Below are positions 14,259 through 23,400 of a stretch of DNA of 64,000 nucleotides, piece by piece (within the stretch, counting starts at the first letter, position 1; every line of letters starts with the position of its first letter). The DNA is from Euonymus europaeus (lineage: Eukaryota; Streptophyta; Magnoliopsida; Celastrales; Celastraceae): positions 7,576,501 to 7,640,500 of the forward strand of contig OY756965.1 in assembly GCA_963580455.1 (NCBI GenBank), read 5' to 3'. A program made the translations under genes and the position numbers. The notes under the pieces are model-generated. The model did not search any database. It had not been told where the DNA came from and saw only the letters and a list, made by a program, of their open reading frames with translations.

Positions 14259-15791
14259 ACCGAGCAAGTTTAATGGTCCGAAGTTGAGCTCTCTCTATGG
14301 TGGAGCTTTTAACGGTTTTGTCCATTTGTAACTGAAAGTTGTTGTTTTGGCATCGAAATAATCTACGAACCTTATACTCATAAAGTTGGACATAGAAGAA
14401 CAATAAAAAGTGTACACCGAGCAACTTTGATGATCCGAAGTTGCTCAACTCTCTCTATGGAGTTTAACGATTTTGTAGATTTGTAACTGAAAGTTGTTGT
14501 TTTGGCATCGAAATAATCAACGAAGCTTATACTCGTAAAATTGGACATAGAAGAATAATAAAATGTGTACACCGAGGAACTTCGATGGTCCGAAGTTGCT
14601 CAACTCTCTCTATGGTGGTGCTTTTAACGGTTTTGTTGATTTGTAACTGAAAGTTGTTGTTTTGGCATCGAAATAATCAACGAAGCTTATACTCGTAAAA
14701 TTGGACATAGAAGAACAATAAAAAGTGTACACCGAGCAACTTCGATGGTCCGAAGTTGCTCAACTCTCTCTATGGAGGAGCTTTTAACGGTTTTGTCCAT
14801 TTGTAACTGAAAGTCGTTGTTTTGGCATCGAAGTAATCTACGAAGCTAATATACTCATAAAGTTGGACATAGAAGAACAATAAAAAGTGTACATCGAGCA
14901 ACTTTGATGGTCCGACGTTGCTCAACACTCTCTATGGAGGTGCTTTTAACGGTTTTGTCCATTTGTAACTGAAAATTGTTGTTTTGTCATCGAAATAATC
15001 TACAAAGCTTATAATCATAAAATTTGACATATAAGAACAATAAAAATTGTACATCGAGCAAGTTTGCTGGTCCGAAGTTGCTCAACTCTATCTATGGATG
15101 AGCTTTTAACGGTTTTGTCCATTTGTAATAGAAAGTTGTTGTTTTGGCATCGAAATAATCTACGAAGCTTATACTCGTAAAATTGGACATAGAAGAACAA
15201 TAAAAAGTGTACACCGAGCAACTTTGATGTTCCGAAGTTAGTCAACTCTCTGTATAGTGGTGTTTTTAACGATTTTGTCCATTCGTAATAGAAAGTTGTT
15301 GTTTTGACATAGAAATAATCTAGGATGCTTATTCTCGTAAAATTGGACATAGAAGAACAATAAAAAGTGTACACCGAGCTTTTTTGATAGTCCGAAGTTG
15401 CTCAACTCTCTATATGGAGGAGCTTTTAACGGTTTTGTCCATTTGTAACTGAAAGTTGTTGTTTTGGGATCGAAATAATCTACTATGCTTATACTCATAA
15501 AGTTGGACATAGAAGAACAATAAAAAGTATACACCGAGCAACTTTGATGATCCGAAGTTGCTCAACTCTCTCTATGGAGGTGCTTTTAACGGTTTTGTCG
15601 ATTTGTAACTGAAAGTTGTTGTTTTGGCATCGAAATAATCAACGAAGCTTATACTCGTAAAATTGGATATAGAAGAACAATAAAAAGTGTACACAGGGCA
15701 ACTTCGGTGGTCCGAAGTTGCTCAACTCTCTCTATGGAGGAGCTTTTAACGGTTTTCTCCATTTGTAACTGAAAGTCGTTGTTTTGGCATC

Positions 15792-15796
15792 GAAAT
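15792..15796. other. Left target-site duplication GAAAT of composite element
   Basis: An uninterrupted paralogous site near 21780 reads ATCGAAATAATCTACG. Here GAAAT precedes the insert and GAACT follows it before AATCTACG resumes, giving a 5-bp duplication with one mismatch. The class of element is not settled by this. Confidence 0.6.
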
Positions 15797-15894
15797 TGAT
15801 GATGCAGAATTTAGGCCGGGGGCCCAACTTCGTACACATCGTGGAGGTCCTTGGTGTACGAAGTTGGGCCCCCGGCCTAAATTCTGCATCATCA
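15797..15894. repeat. 98-bp perfect hairpin at left end of composite
   Basis: The arms 15797-15837 and 15854-15894 are perfect 41-base reverse complements around a 16-base loop. The hairpin begins TGATGATGCAG and ends CTGCATCATCA. It shares only its outer 10 bases with the internal modules; its core (AATTTAGGCCGGGGGCCCAA) occurs nowhere else in the window that I can see. It may be a small foldback insertion or a terminus created by end repair. Confidence 0.92.
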
Positions 15895-15908
15895 AAAAGG
15901 CGCCTTTT
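15895..15908. repeat. 14-bp palindrome AAAAGGCGCCTTTT (tail-to-tail joint)
   Basis: A perfect palindrome links the left hairpin to the first module. The same joint recurs at 17896-17909 and 18653-18666, and with one change at 16707-16720. In those three places it joins the 3' tail of a plus-strand H2 module to the 3' tail of a minus-strand H1 module. Confidence 0.85.
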
Positions 15909-15910
15909 AT

Positions 15911-16548
15911 GTTGATGCACAGACCTGGGCCTGGTACACACCATGGAGGAATTGTCCGCTCTGGGCCGCAAGCGGACCGCACGGCTTTATTTCAGGCAAA
16001 GCCCGCCTCCATAGCCCACTCGTATCCAGGGTTTCGGCGGAGTGTGAGCGCTGGGGCTCGAACTCCTAACCACGTGGATGTGAGAAGAGCTACTACCACC
16101 AAGCTGATCAGCTTGGTGGTAGTGGTTTATGATGATGCACAGACCTGGGCCTGGTACACACCATGGAGGAATTGTCCGCTCTGGGCCGCAAGCGGACCGC
16201 ACGGCTTTATTGCAGGCAAAGCCCGCCTCCATAGCCCACTCGTATCCAGGGTTTCGGCGGAGTGTGAGCGCTGGGGCTCGAACTCCTAACCACGTGGATG
16301 TGAGAAGAGCTACTACCACCAAGCTGATCAGCTTGGTGGTAGTGGGTTTTATGATGATGCACAGACCTGGGCCTGGTACACACCATGGAGGAATTGTCCG
16401 CTCTGGGCCGCAAGCGGACCGCACGGCTTTATTGTAGGCAAAGCCCGCCTCCATAGCCCACTCGTATCCAGGGTTTCGGCGGAGTGTGAGCGCTGGGGCT
16501 CGAACTCCTAACCACGTGGATGTGAGAAGAGCTACTACCACCAAGCTG
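15911..16548 (-). repeat. Three tandem H1 modules (period 220-222 bp)
   Basis: Near-identical H1 modules, read on the minus strand, start from their tails at 15911, 16131 and 16353 and reach their tRNA-like heads at about 16106, 16326 and 16548. In each, the minus-strand head reads GGTGGTAGTAGCTCTTC, then AGGAGTTCGAGCCCC, then a body ending in ACCAGGCCCAGGTCTGTGCA. Between the copies only the first ~20 bases of an opposing head survive, fused directly to TTTATGATGATGC. This is as expected if the interior of an H2 module had been deleted. Confidence 0.85.
16092..16123. repeat. 32-bp perfect palindrome (first of ten)
   Basis: The half-site ACTACCACCAAGCTGA is followed by its exact reverse complement, centred on TGATCA. 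Equivalent sites lie at 16312-16343, 16534-16565, 16855-16886 (imperfect), 17498-17529 and 17723-17754 (one base pair changed in each), 18093-18124, 18195-18222 (trimmed), 18479-18510 and 18853-18884 (perfect, with GAGCTGA halves). Each lies at the fusion point of two tRNA-like heads. Confidence 0.93.
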
Positions 16549-16720
16549 ATCAGCTTGGTGGTAGTGGGTGTTGCCCGCGCACACGAGGTGAGGAGTTCGA
16601 TCCCCAGCGGATCCACACTCCGCCGAACTTCCAACGCGTGGGGGCATGTCCATGGAGGTCTTAAAATGGGTTGGGCCTAAGGTTTGCTGTTGCAGGCCTC
16701 CAACCCAAATGGCGCCTTTT
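16549..16720 (+). repeat. H2 module (tRNA-like head TTGCCCGCGCACACGAGG)
   Basis: A plus-strand module begins at the palindrome with CAGCTTGGTGGTAGTGGG. It continues TTGCCCGCGCACACGAGG and has the box GGAGTTCGATCCCC, then a body through GGCATGTCCATGGAGG to a tail at GGCGCC. Other copies lie at about 17738-17909 and 18495-18666. The A-like and B-like boxes sit at tRNA-like spacing, but there is no closing acceptor stem, so this is not a tRNA gene. Confidence 0.7.
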
Positions 16721-16869
16721 ATGTTGATGCACAGACCTGGGCCTGGTACACACCATGGAGGAGTTCGACCCATATTATACCTCCATGGACCTCCCCCGTG
16801 CACTTGTATGAGGTAAGGATCGAACGCCCTTCCTCATGTAAGCGGGTAGGAGCCACTACAACCAAGCTG
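16721..16869 (-). repeat. H1 tail fragment fused to H3 module
   Basis: About 40 bases of H1 tail (to ACACCATGGAGG near 16760) run into a third module type. Read on the minus strand, the H3 head is GGTTGTAGTGGCTCCTACC, then GCTTACATGAGGAAGG, then the box GCGTTCGATCC. A second H3 copy is at about 17411-17513. The H3 body ends around an ATATTATACCTCC motif found only in these two copies. Confidence 0.65.
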
Positions 16870-17069
16870 ATCAGCTCGGTGGTAGTAGCTCTTCTCACAT
16901 CCACGTGGTTAGGAGTTCGAGCCCCAGCGCTCACACTCCGCCGAAACCCTGGATACGAGTGGGCTATGGAGGCGGGCTTTGCCTGAAATAAAGCCGTGCG
17001 GTCCGCTTGCGGCCTAGAGCGGACAATTCCTCCATGGTGTGTACCAGGCCCAGGTCTGTGCATCAACAT
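16870..17069 (+). repeat. H1 module, plus orientation
   Basis: This is the same body as 15911-16106 but inverted: head GGTGGTAGTAGCTCTTC, box GGAGTTCGAGCCCC, tail GGTCTGTGCATCAACATG. It stands head to head with the H3 module on its left across the imperfect palindrome 16855-16886. Confidence 0.8.
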
Positions 17070-17410
17070 GAAAGGTTAATAGGTCTAATAGATTTATTTA
17101 AGTCTATAAAAGATTCATCAACAGAGTAGGAAACCCTAGTCCCTTTTTCTGGACCTGACTAGCCGGCCTATTAACCTTTCTTAAGGCGGGATGGAAGGAG
17201 TAGGCTTAGAACCAGCTCTAGCAAGAGAGCAAAGGCAGGAAGGAAAGCTCCAACAGATAGTACCGGTGAGTCGGGCAAGGAGTGACTAGACAGAGTGCCG
17301 TACGCCGACAAGTAGGTAGACTAGCCAAAAAGTGTGAGAAATCGTAGGTGAAAGAAAAGAAGTAGTATTCTATTAAAGAGTAGCGCTAGCTTGCTTACTA
17401 TCCTATTGAG
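17070..17410. other. Unrelated spacer in composite, with 14-bp inverted repeat
   Basis: This 341-bp stretch matches neither satellite nor modules. It opens with GAAAGGTTAATAGG (17070-17083), whose exact reverse complement lies at 17167-17180, framing a 111-bp interval. An AAACCCTAG string occurs inside but only once. The remainder is purine-rich with no usable reading frame. It may be a small foldback element, or filler DNA captured from elsewhere (organellar or nuclear); I cannot tell which. Confidence 0.55.
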
Positions 17411-17722
17411 GGCCATATTATACCTCCACGGACCTCCCCCGTGCACTTGTATGAGGTAAGGATCGAACGCCCTTCCTCATGTAAGCGGGTAGGAGCCACT
17501 ACCACCAAGCTGATCAGCTCGGTGGTAGTAGCTCTTCTCACATCCACGTGGTTAGGAGTTCGAGCCCCAGCGCTCACACTCCGCCGAAACCCTGGATACG
17601 AGTGGGCTATGGAGGCGGGCTTTGCCTGCAATAAACCCGTGCGGTCCGCTTGCGGCCCAGAGCGGACAATACCTCCATGGTGATGTGCCAGGGCGTTCGA
17701 TCCTGTGCATCAACATAAAACT
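17411..17722. repeat. Second H3/H1 head-to-head pair
   Basis: A minus-strand H3 (17411-17513) and plus-strand H1 (from 17514) repeat the arrangement at 16762-17069. The H1 tail is altered: after CCTCCATGGTG it reads ATGTGCCAGGGCGTTCGATC, so a second GTTCGA box is spliced into the tail before CCTGTGCATCAACATAAAA. Confidence 0.75.
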
Positions 17723-17737
17723 ACTACCACCGAGCTG

Positions 17738-18124
17738 ATCAGCTTGGTGGTAGTGGGTGTTGCCCGCGCACACGAGGTGAGGAGTTCGATCTCCAGGGAT
17801 CACACTCCGCCGACACTTCCTACGCGTGGGGGCATGTCCATGGAGGTCTTAAAAATGGGTTGGGCCCAAGGTTTGCTGTTGCAGGCCTCCAACCCAAAAG
17901 GCGCCTTTTATGATGATGCACAGACCTGGGCCTGGTACACACCATGGAGGAATTGTCCGCTCTGGGCCGCAAGCGGACCGCACGGCTTTATTTCAGGCAA
18001 AGCCCGCCTCCATAGCCCACTCGTATCCAGGGTTTCGGCGGAGTGTGAGCGCTGGGGCTCGAACTCCTAACCACGTGGATGTGAGAAGAGCTACTACCAC
18101 CAAGCTGATCAGCTTGGTGGTAGT
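17738..18124. repeat. H2 (plus) / H1 (minus) tail-to-tail pair
   Basis: H2 runs rightward to AAAAGGCGCCTTTT at 17896-17909 and H1 runs leftward from its head near 18108 to its tail at 17911. With a palindrome at each end this is a complete ~370-bp inverted unit, and it recurs at about 18495-18868. Confidence 0.78.
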
Positions 18125-18194
18125 GGTTTATGTGCAATGAGCAAGAAAGATAATCTGGAGACAATAATTAACAACCAAATCAAAAACATTTGCA
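18125..18194. other. AT-rich spacer within composite
   Basis: Seventy bases (GGTTTATGTGCAATGAGC onward) resemble neither modules nor satellite. No coding or structural signal is evident. It sits between a full palindrome (18093-18124) and a trimmed one (18195-18222), so it probably marks a repair or insertion junction. Confidence 0.5.
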
Positions 18195-18494
18195 TACCAC
18201 CAAGCTGATCAGCTTGGTGGTAGTAGCTCTTCTCACATCCACGAGGTTAGGAGTTCGAGCCCCAGCTGGATCACACTCCGCCGAAACCCTGGATACGAGT
18301 GGGCTATGGAGGCGGGCTTTGCCTGCAATAAACCCGTGCGGTCCGCTTGCGGCCCAGAGCGGACAATTCCTCCATGGTGTGTACCAGGCCCAGGTCTGTG
18401 CCCCACTCGTATCCAGCGTTTCTGCGGAGTGTGAGCGCTGGGGCTCGAACTCCTAACCACGTGGATGTGAGAAGAGCTACTACCACCAAGCTGA
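18195..18494. repeat. H1 (plus) abutting truncated H1 (minus)
   Basis: A plus-strand H1 with an H2-like patch (CCAGCTGGATCACACTCC) runs to GGTCTGTG near 18400. It is joined there directly to a minus-strand H1 that lacks its tail, starting CCCCACTCGTATCCAGCG. This is a rearranged junction. Confidence 0.7.
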
Positions 18495-18868
18495 TCAGCT
18501 TGGTGGTAGTGGGTGTTGCCCGCGCACACGAGGTGAGGAGTTCGATCCCCAGCTGGATCACACTCCGTCGAACTTCCTACGCGTGGGGGCATGTCCATGG
18601 AGGTCTTAAAATAGGGTTGGGCTTAAGGTTTGCTGTTGCAGGCCTCCAACCCAAAAGGCGCCTTTTATGATGATGCACAGACCTGGGCCTGGTACACACC
18701 ATGGAGGAATTGTCTGCTCTGGGCCGCAAGCGGACCGCACGGCTTTATGTCAGGCAAAGCCCGCCTCCATAGCCCACTCGTATCCAGGGTTTCGGCAGAG
18801 TGTGATCCAGCTGGGGATCGAACTCCTCACCTCAAGGATGTGGGAATGAGCTACTACCACCGAGCTGA
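18495..18868. repeat. H2 (plus) / chimeric H1-H2 (minus) tail-to-tail pair
   Basis: The H2 half ends at the AAAAGGCGCCTTTT joint (18653-18666). The minus-strand partner has an H1 body but an H2-like box region (minus-strand GAGGTGAGGAGTTCGATCCC, with GCTGGATCACACTCTGCC). Exchange or template switching between modules is the simplest reading. Confidence 0.7.
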
Positions 18869-19066
18869 TCAGCTCGGTGGTAGTAGCTCTTCTCACATCC
18901 ACGTGGTTAGGAGTTCGAGCCCCAGCGCTCACACTCCGCCGAAACCCTGGATACGAGTGGGCTATGGAGGCGGGCTTTGCCTGAAATAAAGCCGTGCGGT
19001 CCGCTTGCGGCCCAGAGCGGACAATTCCTCCAGGGTGTGTACCAGGCCCAGGTCTGTGCATCATCA
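18869..19066 (+). repeat. Terminal H1 module, plus orientation
   Basis: This H1 copy ends exactly at the right boundary (...GGTCTGTGCATCATCA). It is the inverse of the first module at 15911-16106, so the composite carries inverted terminal modules of about 200 bp inside the 10-bp ends. Confidence 0.8.
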
Positions 19067-19071
19067 GAACT
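19067..19071. other. Right target-site duplication GAACT
   Basis: This matches GAAAT on the left side at four of five bases, and the satellite monomer continues directly with AATCTACGAAGCTTATA. Confidence 0.55.
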
Positions 19072-20439
19072 AATCTACGAAGCTTATATAGTCATAAAGT
19101 TGGACATAGAAGAACAATAAAAAGTGTACACCGAGGAACTTTGATGGTCCGATGTTGCTCAACTCTCTCAATGGAGGAGCTTTTAACGGTTTTGTCCATT
19201 TGTAACTGAAATTTGTTGTTTTGGCATCGAAATAATCTAAGAAGCTTATACTCATAAAGTCGTACATAGAAGAATAATAAAAAGTGTATACCGAGCAACT
19301 TTGATTATCCGAAGTTGCTCAACTCTCTCTATGGAGGTGCTTTTAACGGTTTTGTAGATTTGTAACTGAAAGTTGTTGTTTTGTCATCGAAATAATCAAC
19401 GAAGCTTATACTCGTAAAATTGGACATAGAAGAACAATAAAAAGTGTACACCGAGCAACTTCGATGGTCCGAAATTGCTCAACTCTTTCTATGGAGGAGC
19501 TTTTAATGGTTTTGTCCATTTGTAACTGAAAGTCGTTGTTTTGGCATCGAAATAATCTACGAAGCTTAAACTCATAAAGTTGTAAATAGAAGAACAATAA
19601 AAAGTGTACACCGAGCAACTTTGATGGTCCGAAGGTGCTCAACTCTCTCTATAGAGGTGCTTTTAATGGTTTTGTCCATTTGTAACTGAAAGTTATTGTT
19701 TTGGAATCAGAATAATCTACGAAGCTTCTACTCGTAAAATTTGACATAGAAAAACAACAAAAAGTGTAAACCGAGCAACTTTGAATGTCCGAATTTGCTC
19801 AACTCTCTCTATGGAGGTGCTTTTAACGGTTTTGTCCATTTGTAATTGAAAGTTGTCGTTTTGGCATCGAAATAATCGACGAAGCTTAAACTCATAAAGT
19901 TGGACATAGAAGAACAATAAAAAGTGTACACCGACCAACTTTGATGGTCCGAAGTTGCCCAACTCTCTCTATGGAGGAGCTTTTAACGGTTTTGTCGATT
20001 TGTAACTGAAAGTCGTTGTTTTGGCATCGAAATAATCAACGAAGCTTAAACTCATAAAGTTGGACATAGAAAACAATAAAAAGTGTACACCGACCAACTT
20101 TGATGGTCCGACGTTGCTCAACTCTCTCTATGGAGGTGCTTTTAACGGTTTTGTACATTTGTAACTGAAAGTTGTTGTTTTGGCATCGAAATAATCTACA
20201 AAGCTTATAGTCGTAAAATTGGACATATAAGAACAATAAAAAGTGTACATCGAGCAAGTTTGATGGTTCGAAGTTGCTCAACTCTATCTATGGATCAGCT
20301 TTTAACAGTTTTGTCCATTTGTAATAGAAAGTTGTTGTTTTAGCATCGAAATAATCTACGAAGCTTATACTCGTAAAATTGGACATAGAAGAACAATAAA
20401 AAGTGTACACTGAGCAACTTTGATGGTCCGAAGTTTCTC

Positions 20440-23400
20440 AACTATCTCTATGGAAGAGCTTTTAACGGTTTTGTCCATTTGTCATAGAAAGTTGGTGTTT
20501 TGGTATCGAATAATCTCGGAAGGTTATACTCGTAAAATTTGACACAAAAGAACAATAAAAAGTGCACACCGAGCAAGTTTAATGGTCTGAATTTGAGCTC
20601 TCTCTATGGTGGAGCTTTTAACGGTTTTGTCCATTTGTAACTGAAAGTCGTTGTTTTGGCATCGAAATAATCTACGAAGCTTAAACTCATAAAGTTGTAC
20701 ATAGAAGAACAATAAAAAGTGTACACCGAGCAACTTTGATGGTCCGAAGTTGCTCAACTCTCTCTATAGAGGTGCTTTTAACGGTTTTGTCCATTTGTAA
20801 CTGAAAGTTGTTTTTTTGGCATCGAAATAATCTACGAAGCTTATACTCATTAAGTTGGACATAGAAGAACAATAAAAAGTGTACACCGAGCAACTTTGAT
20901 GGTCCGACGTTGCTCAACTCTCTCTATGGAGGTGCTTTTATCGGTTTTGTCCATTTGTAACTGAAAGTTGTTGTTTTGCATCGAAATAATCTACCAAGCT
21001 TATAATCGTAAAATTGGACATATAAGAACAATAAAAAGTGTACATCGAGCAAGTTTGTTGGTCCGAAGTTGCTCAACTCTATCTATGGATGAGCTTTTAA
21101 CGGTTTTGTCCATTTGTAATAGAAAGTTGTTGTTTTGGCATCGAAATAATCTACGAAGCTTATACTCGTAAAATTGGACATAGAAGAACAATAAAAAGTG
21201 TACACCGAGCAACTTTGATGTTCCGAAGTTGGTCAACTCTCTATATAGTGGTGTTTTTAACGATTTTGTCCATTCGTAATAGAAAGTTGTTGTTTTGACA
21301 TCGAAATAATCTAGGATACTTATTCTCGTAAAATTGGACATAGAAGAACAATAAAAAGTGTGCATCGAGCTTTTTTGATAGTCCGAAGTTGCTCAACTCT
21401 CTCTATGGAGGAGCTTTTAACGGTTTTGTCCATTTGTAACTGAAAGTTGTTGTTTTGGGATCGAAATAATCTACTATGCTTATACTCATAAAGTTGGACA
21501 TAGAAGAACAATAAAAAGTGTACACCGAGCAACTTTGATGATCCGAAGTTGCTCAACTCTCTCTATGGAGGTGCTTTTAACGGTTTTGTCGATTTGTAAC
21601 TGAAAGTTGTTGTTTTGGCATCGAAATAATCAACGAACCTTATACTCGTAAAATTGGATATAGAAGAACAATAAAAAGTGTACACCGGGCAACTTCGATG
21701 GTCCGAAGTTGCTCAACTCTCTCTATGGAGGAGCTTTTAACGGTTTTGTCCATTTGTAACTGAAAGTCGTTGTTTTGGCATCGAAATAATCTACGAAGCT
21801 TATATACTCATAAAGTTGGACATAGAAGAACAATAAAAAGTGTACACCGAGGAAGTTTGATGGTCCGATGTTGCTCAACTCTCTCCATGGAGGAGCTTTT
21901 AACGGTTTTGTCCATTTGTAACTGAAAGTTGTTGTTTTGGAATCGAAATAATCGGTGAAGCTTATACTCGTAAAATTGGACATAGAAGAACAATAAAAAG
22001 TTTACACCGAGCAACTTTGATGGTCCGAAGTCGCTCAACTCTCTCTATGGAGGAGCTTTTAACGGTTTTGTCCATTTGTAACTGAAAGTTGTTGTTTGGC
22101 ATCGAAATAATCTACGAAGCTTATACTCATAAAGTTGGACATAGAAGAACAATAAAAAGTGTACACCGAGCAACTCTGATGGTCCGACGTTGCTCAACTC
22201 TCTCTATGGAGGTGCTTTTAACGGTTTTGTCCATTTGTAACTGAAAGTTGTTGTTTTGGAATCGAAATAATCTACAAAGTTTATAATCGTAAAATTGGAC
22301 ATATAAGAACAATAAAAATTGTACATCGAGCAAGTTTGTTTGTCCGAAGTTGCTCAATTCTATCTATGGATGAGCTTTTAACAGTTTTTTCCATTTTTAA
22401 TAGAAAGTTGTTGTTTTCGCATCGAAATAATCTACGAAGCTTATACTCGTAAAATTGGACATATAAGAACAATAAAAAGTGTACATCGAGCAAGTTTGAT
22501 GTTCCGAAGTTGCTCAACTCTCTCTATGGAGGAGCTTTTAACGATTTTGTCCATTCGTAATAGAAAGTTGATGTTTTGACATCGAAATAATCTAAGATGC
22601 TTATTCTCGTAAAATTGGACATAGAAGAACAATAAAAAGTGTACACCGAGCAACTTTGATGATCCGAAGTTGCTCAACTCTCTCTATGGAGGAGCTTTTA
22701 ACGGTTTTGTCCATTTGTAACCGAAATTCGTTGTTTTGGAATCAAAATAATCTACGAAGGTTAAAGTCATAAAGTTGGACATAGAAGAACAATAAAAAGT
22801 TTACACCGCGCAACTTTTATGGTCCGACGTTGCTCAACTCTATCTATGGAAGAGCTTTTAACGGTTTTGTCCATTTGTAACTAAAAGTTGTTGTTTTGGC
22901 ATCGAAATAATCTACGAAGCTTATACTCATAAAGTTGTACATAGAAGAATAATAAAAAGTGTATACCGAGCAACTTTGATGATCCGAAGTTGCTCAACTC
23001 TCTCTATGGAGGTGCTTTTAACGGTTTTGTAGATTTGTAACTGAAAGTTGTTGTTTTGTCATCGAAATAATCAACGAAGCTTATACTCGTAAAATTGGAC
23101 ATAGAAGAACAATAAAAAGTGTACACCGAGCAACTTCGATGGTCCGAAGTTGCTCAACTCTCTCTATGGAGGAGCTTTTAACGGTTTTGTCCATTTGTAA
23201 CTGAAAGTCGTTGTTTTGGCATCGAAATAATCTACGAAGCTTAAACTCATAAAATTGTACATAGAAGAACAATAAAAAGTGTACACCGAGCAACTTTGAT
23301 TGTCCGAAGGTGCTCAACTCTCTCTATAGATGTGCTTTTAACGGTTTTGTCCATTTGTAACTGAAAGTTATTGTTTTGGCATCGGAATAATCTACGAAGC

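Larger units (their letters stand above)
1..15796. repeat. 160-bp HindIII satellite array, left segment
   Basis: The whole segment is a head-to-tail tandem repeat with a 160-bp period, visible because the same blocks recur every 160 bases with almost no indels. Each monomer carries in order a CTTTTAACGGTTTTGTCCAT block, a GAAAGTTGTTGTTTTGG block, an AAGCTT (HindIII) site, an ACATAGAAGAACAATAAAAAG block and a dyad around CGAAGTTGCTC. About 99 monomers fit here. Variants differ by point changes (TCCAT versus TAGAT, GGAATCG versus GGCATCG, CTTAT versus CTTAA), and combinations of variants define higher-order repeats. Short minus-strand reading frames of about 76-81 codons recur but shift frame from one monomer to the next because 160 is not divisible by 3, so I do not call them genes. 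This is typical of plant centromeric or subtelomeric satellites (established knowledge); the actual location is unknown. Confidence 0.97.
15797..19066. mobile_element. 3.27-kb GC-richer composite foldback-like element with tRNA-like modules
   Basis: The satellite stops inside a monomer at 15796 and resumes in the matching monomer position at 19067-19071. The insert begins TGATGATGCA and ends TGCATCATCA, a 10-bp terminal inverted repeat that also satisfies the TG...CA rule. It is clearly GC-richer than the satellite. It is built from about 15 partial copies of three related modules in both orientations (H1, H2, H3), plus a 98-bp perfect hairpin at the left edge and two unrelated spacers (17070-17410, 18125-18194). 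Each module head resembles the 5' half of a tRNA: GGTGGTAG followed about 30 bases later by a GTTCGA box. That suggests descent from tRNA-derived SINEs, here amplified in inverted arrangement. No transposase or reverse transcriptase frame is visible; open frames here are repeats of the modules and are not credible genes. It could be a foldback element, a non-autonomous TG...CA element or a SINE concatemer. Confidence 0.75.

Noticed and set aside
1..15796. CRISPR-like regular repeats
   Set aside because: The whole 160-bp period is repeated, with no unique spacers and no cas genes; this is a eukaryotic satellite.
16534..16620. Functional tRNA gene
   Set aside because: A- and B-like boxes are present at plausible spacing, but there is no acceptor stem, no clean anticodon arm and no T-rich terminator. 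A SINE-type relic fits better.
17140..17150. Telomere-like AAACCCTAG
   Set aside because: It occurs once only, not in tandem; chance or part of filler DNA.
17181..17410. Organellar (mitochondrial) DNA fragment
   Set aside because: The base composition and style are suggestive, but I recognise no gene and cannot search, so it is left as unclassified filler.
15864..19209. Overlapping reading frames of 60-215 codons on both strands in the composite
   Set aside because: They follow the repeated modules in every frame and show no conserved domain; GC-rich palindromic sequence has few stops by chance.
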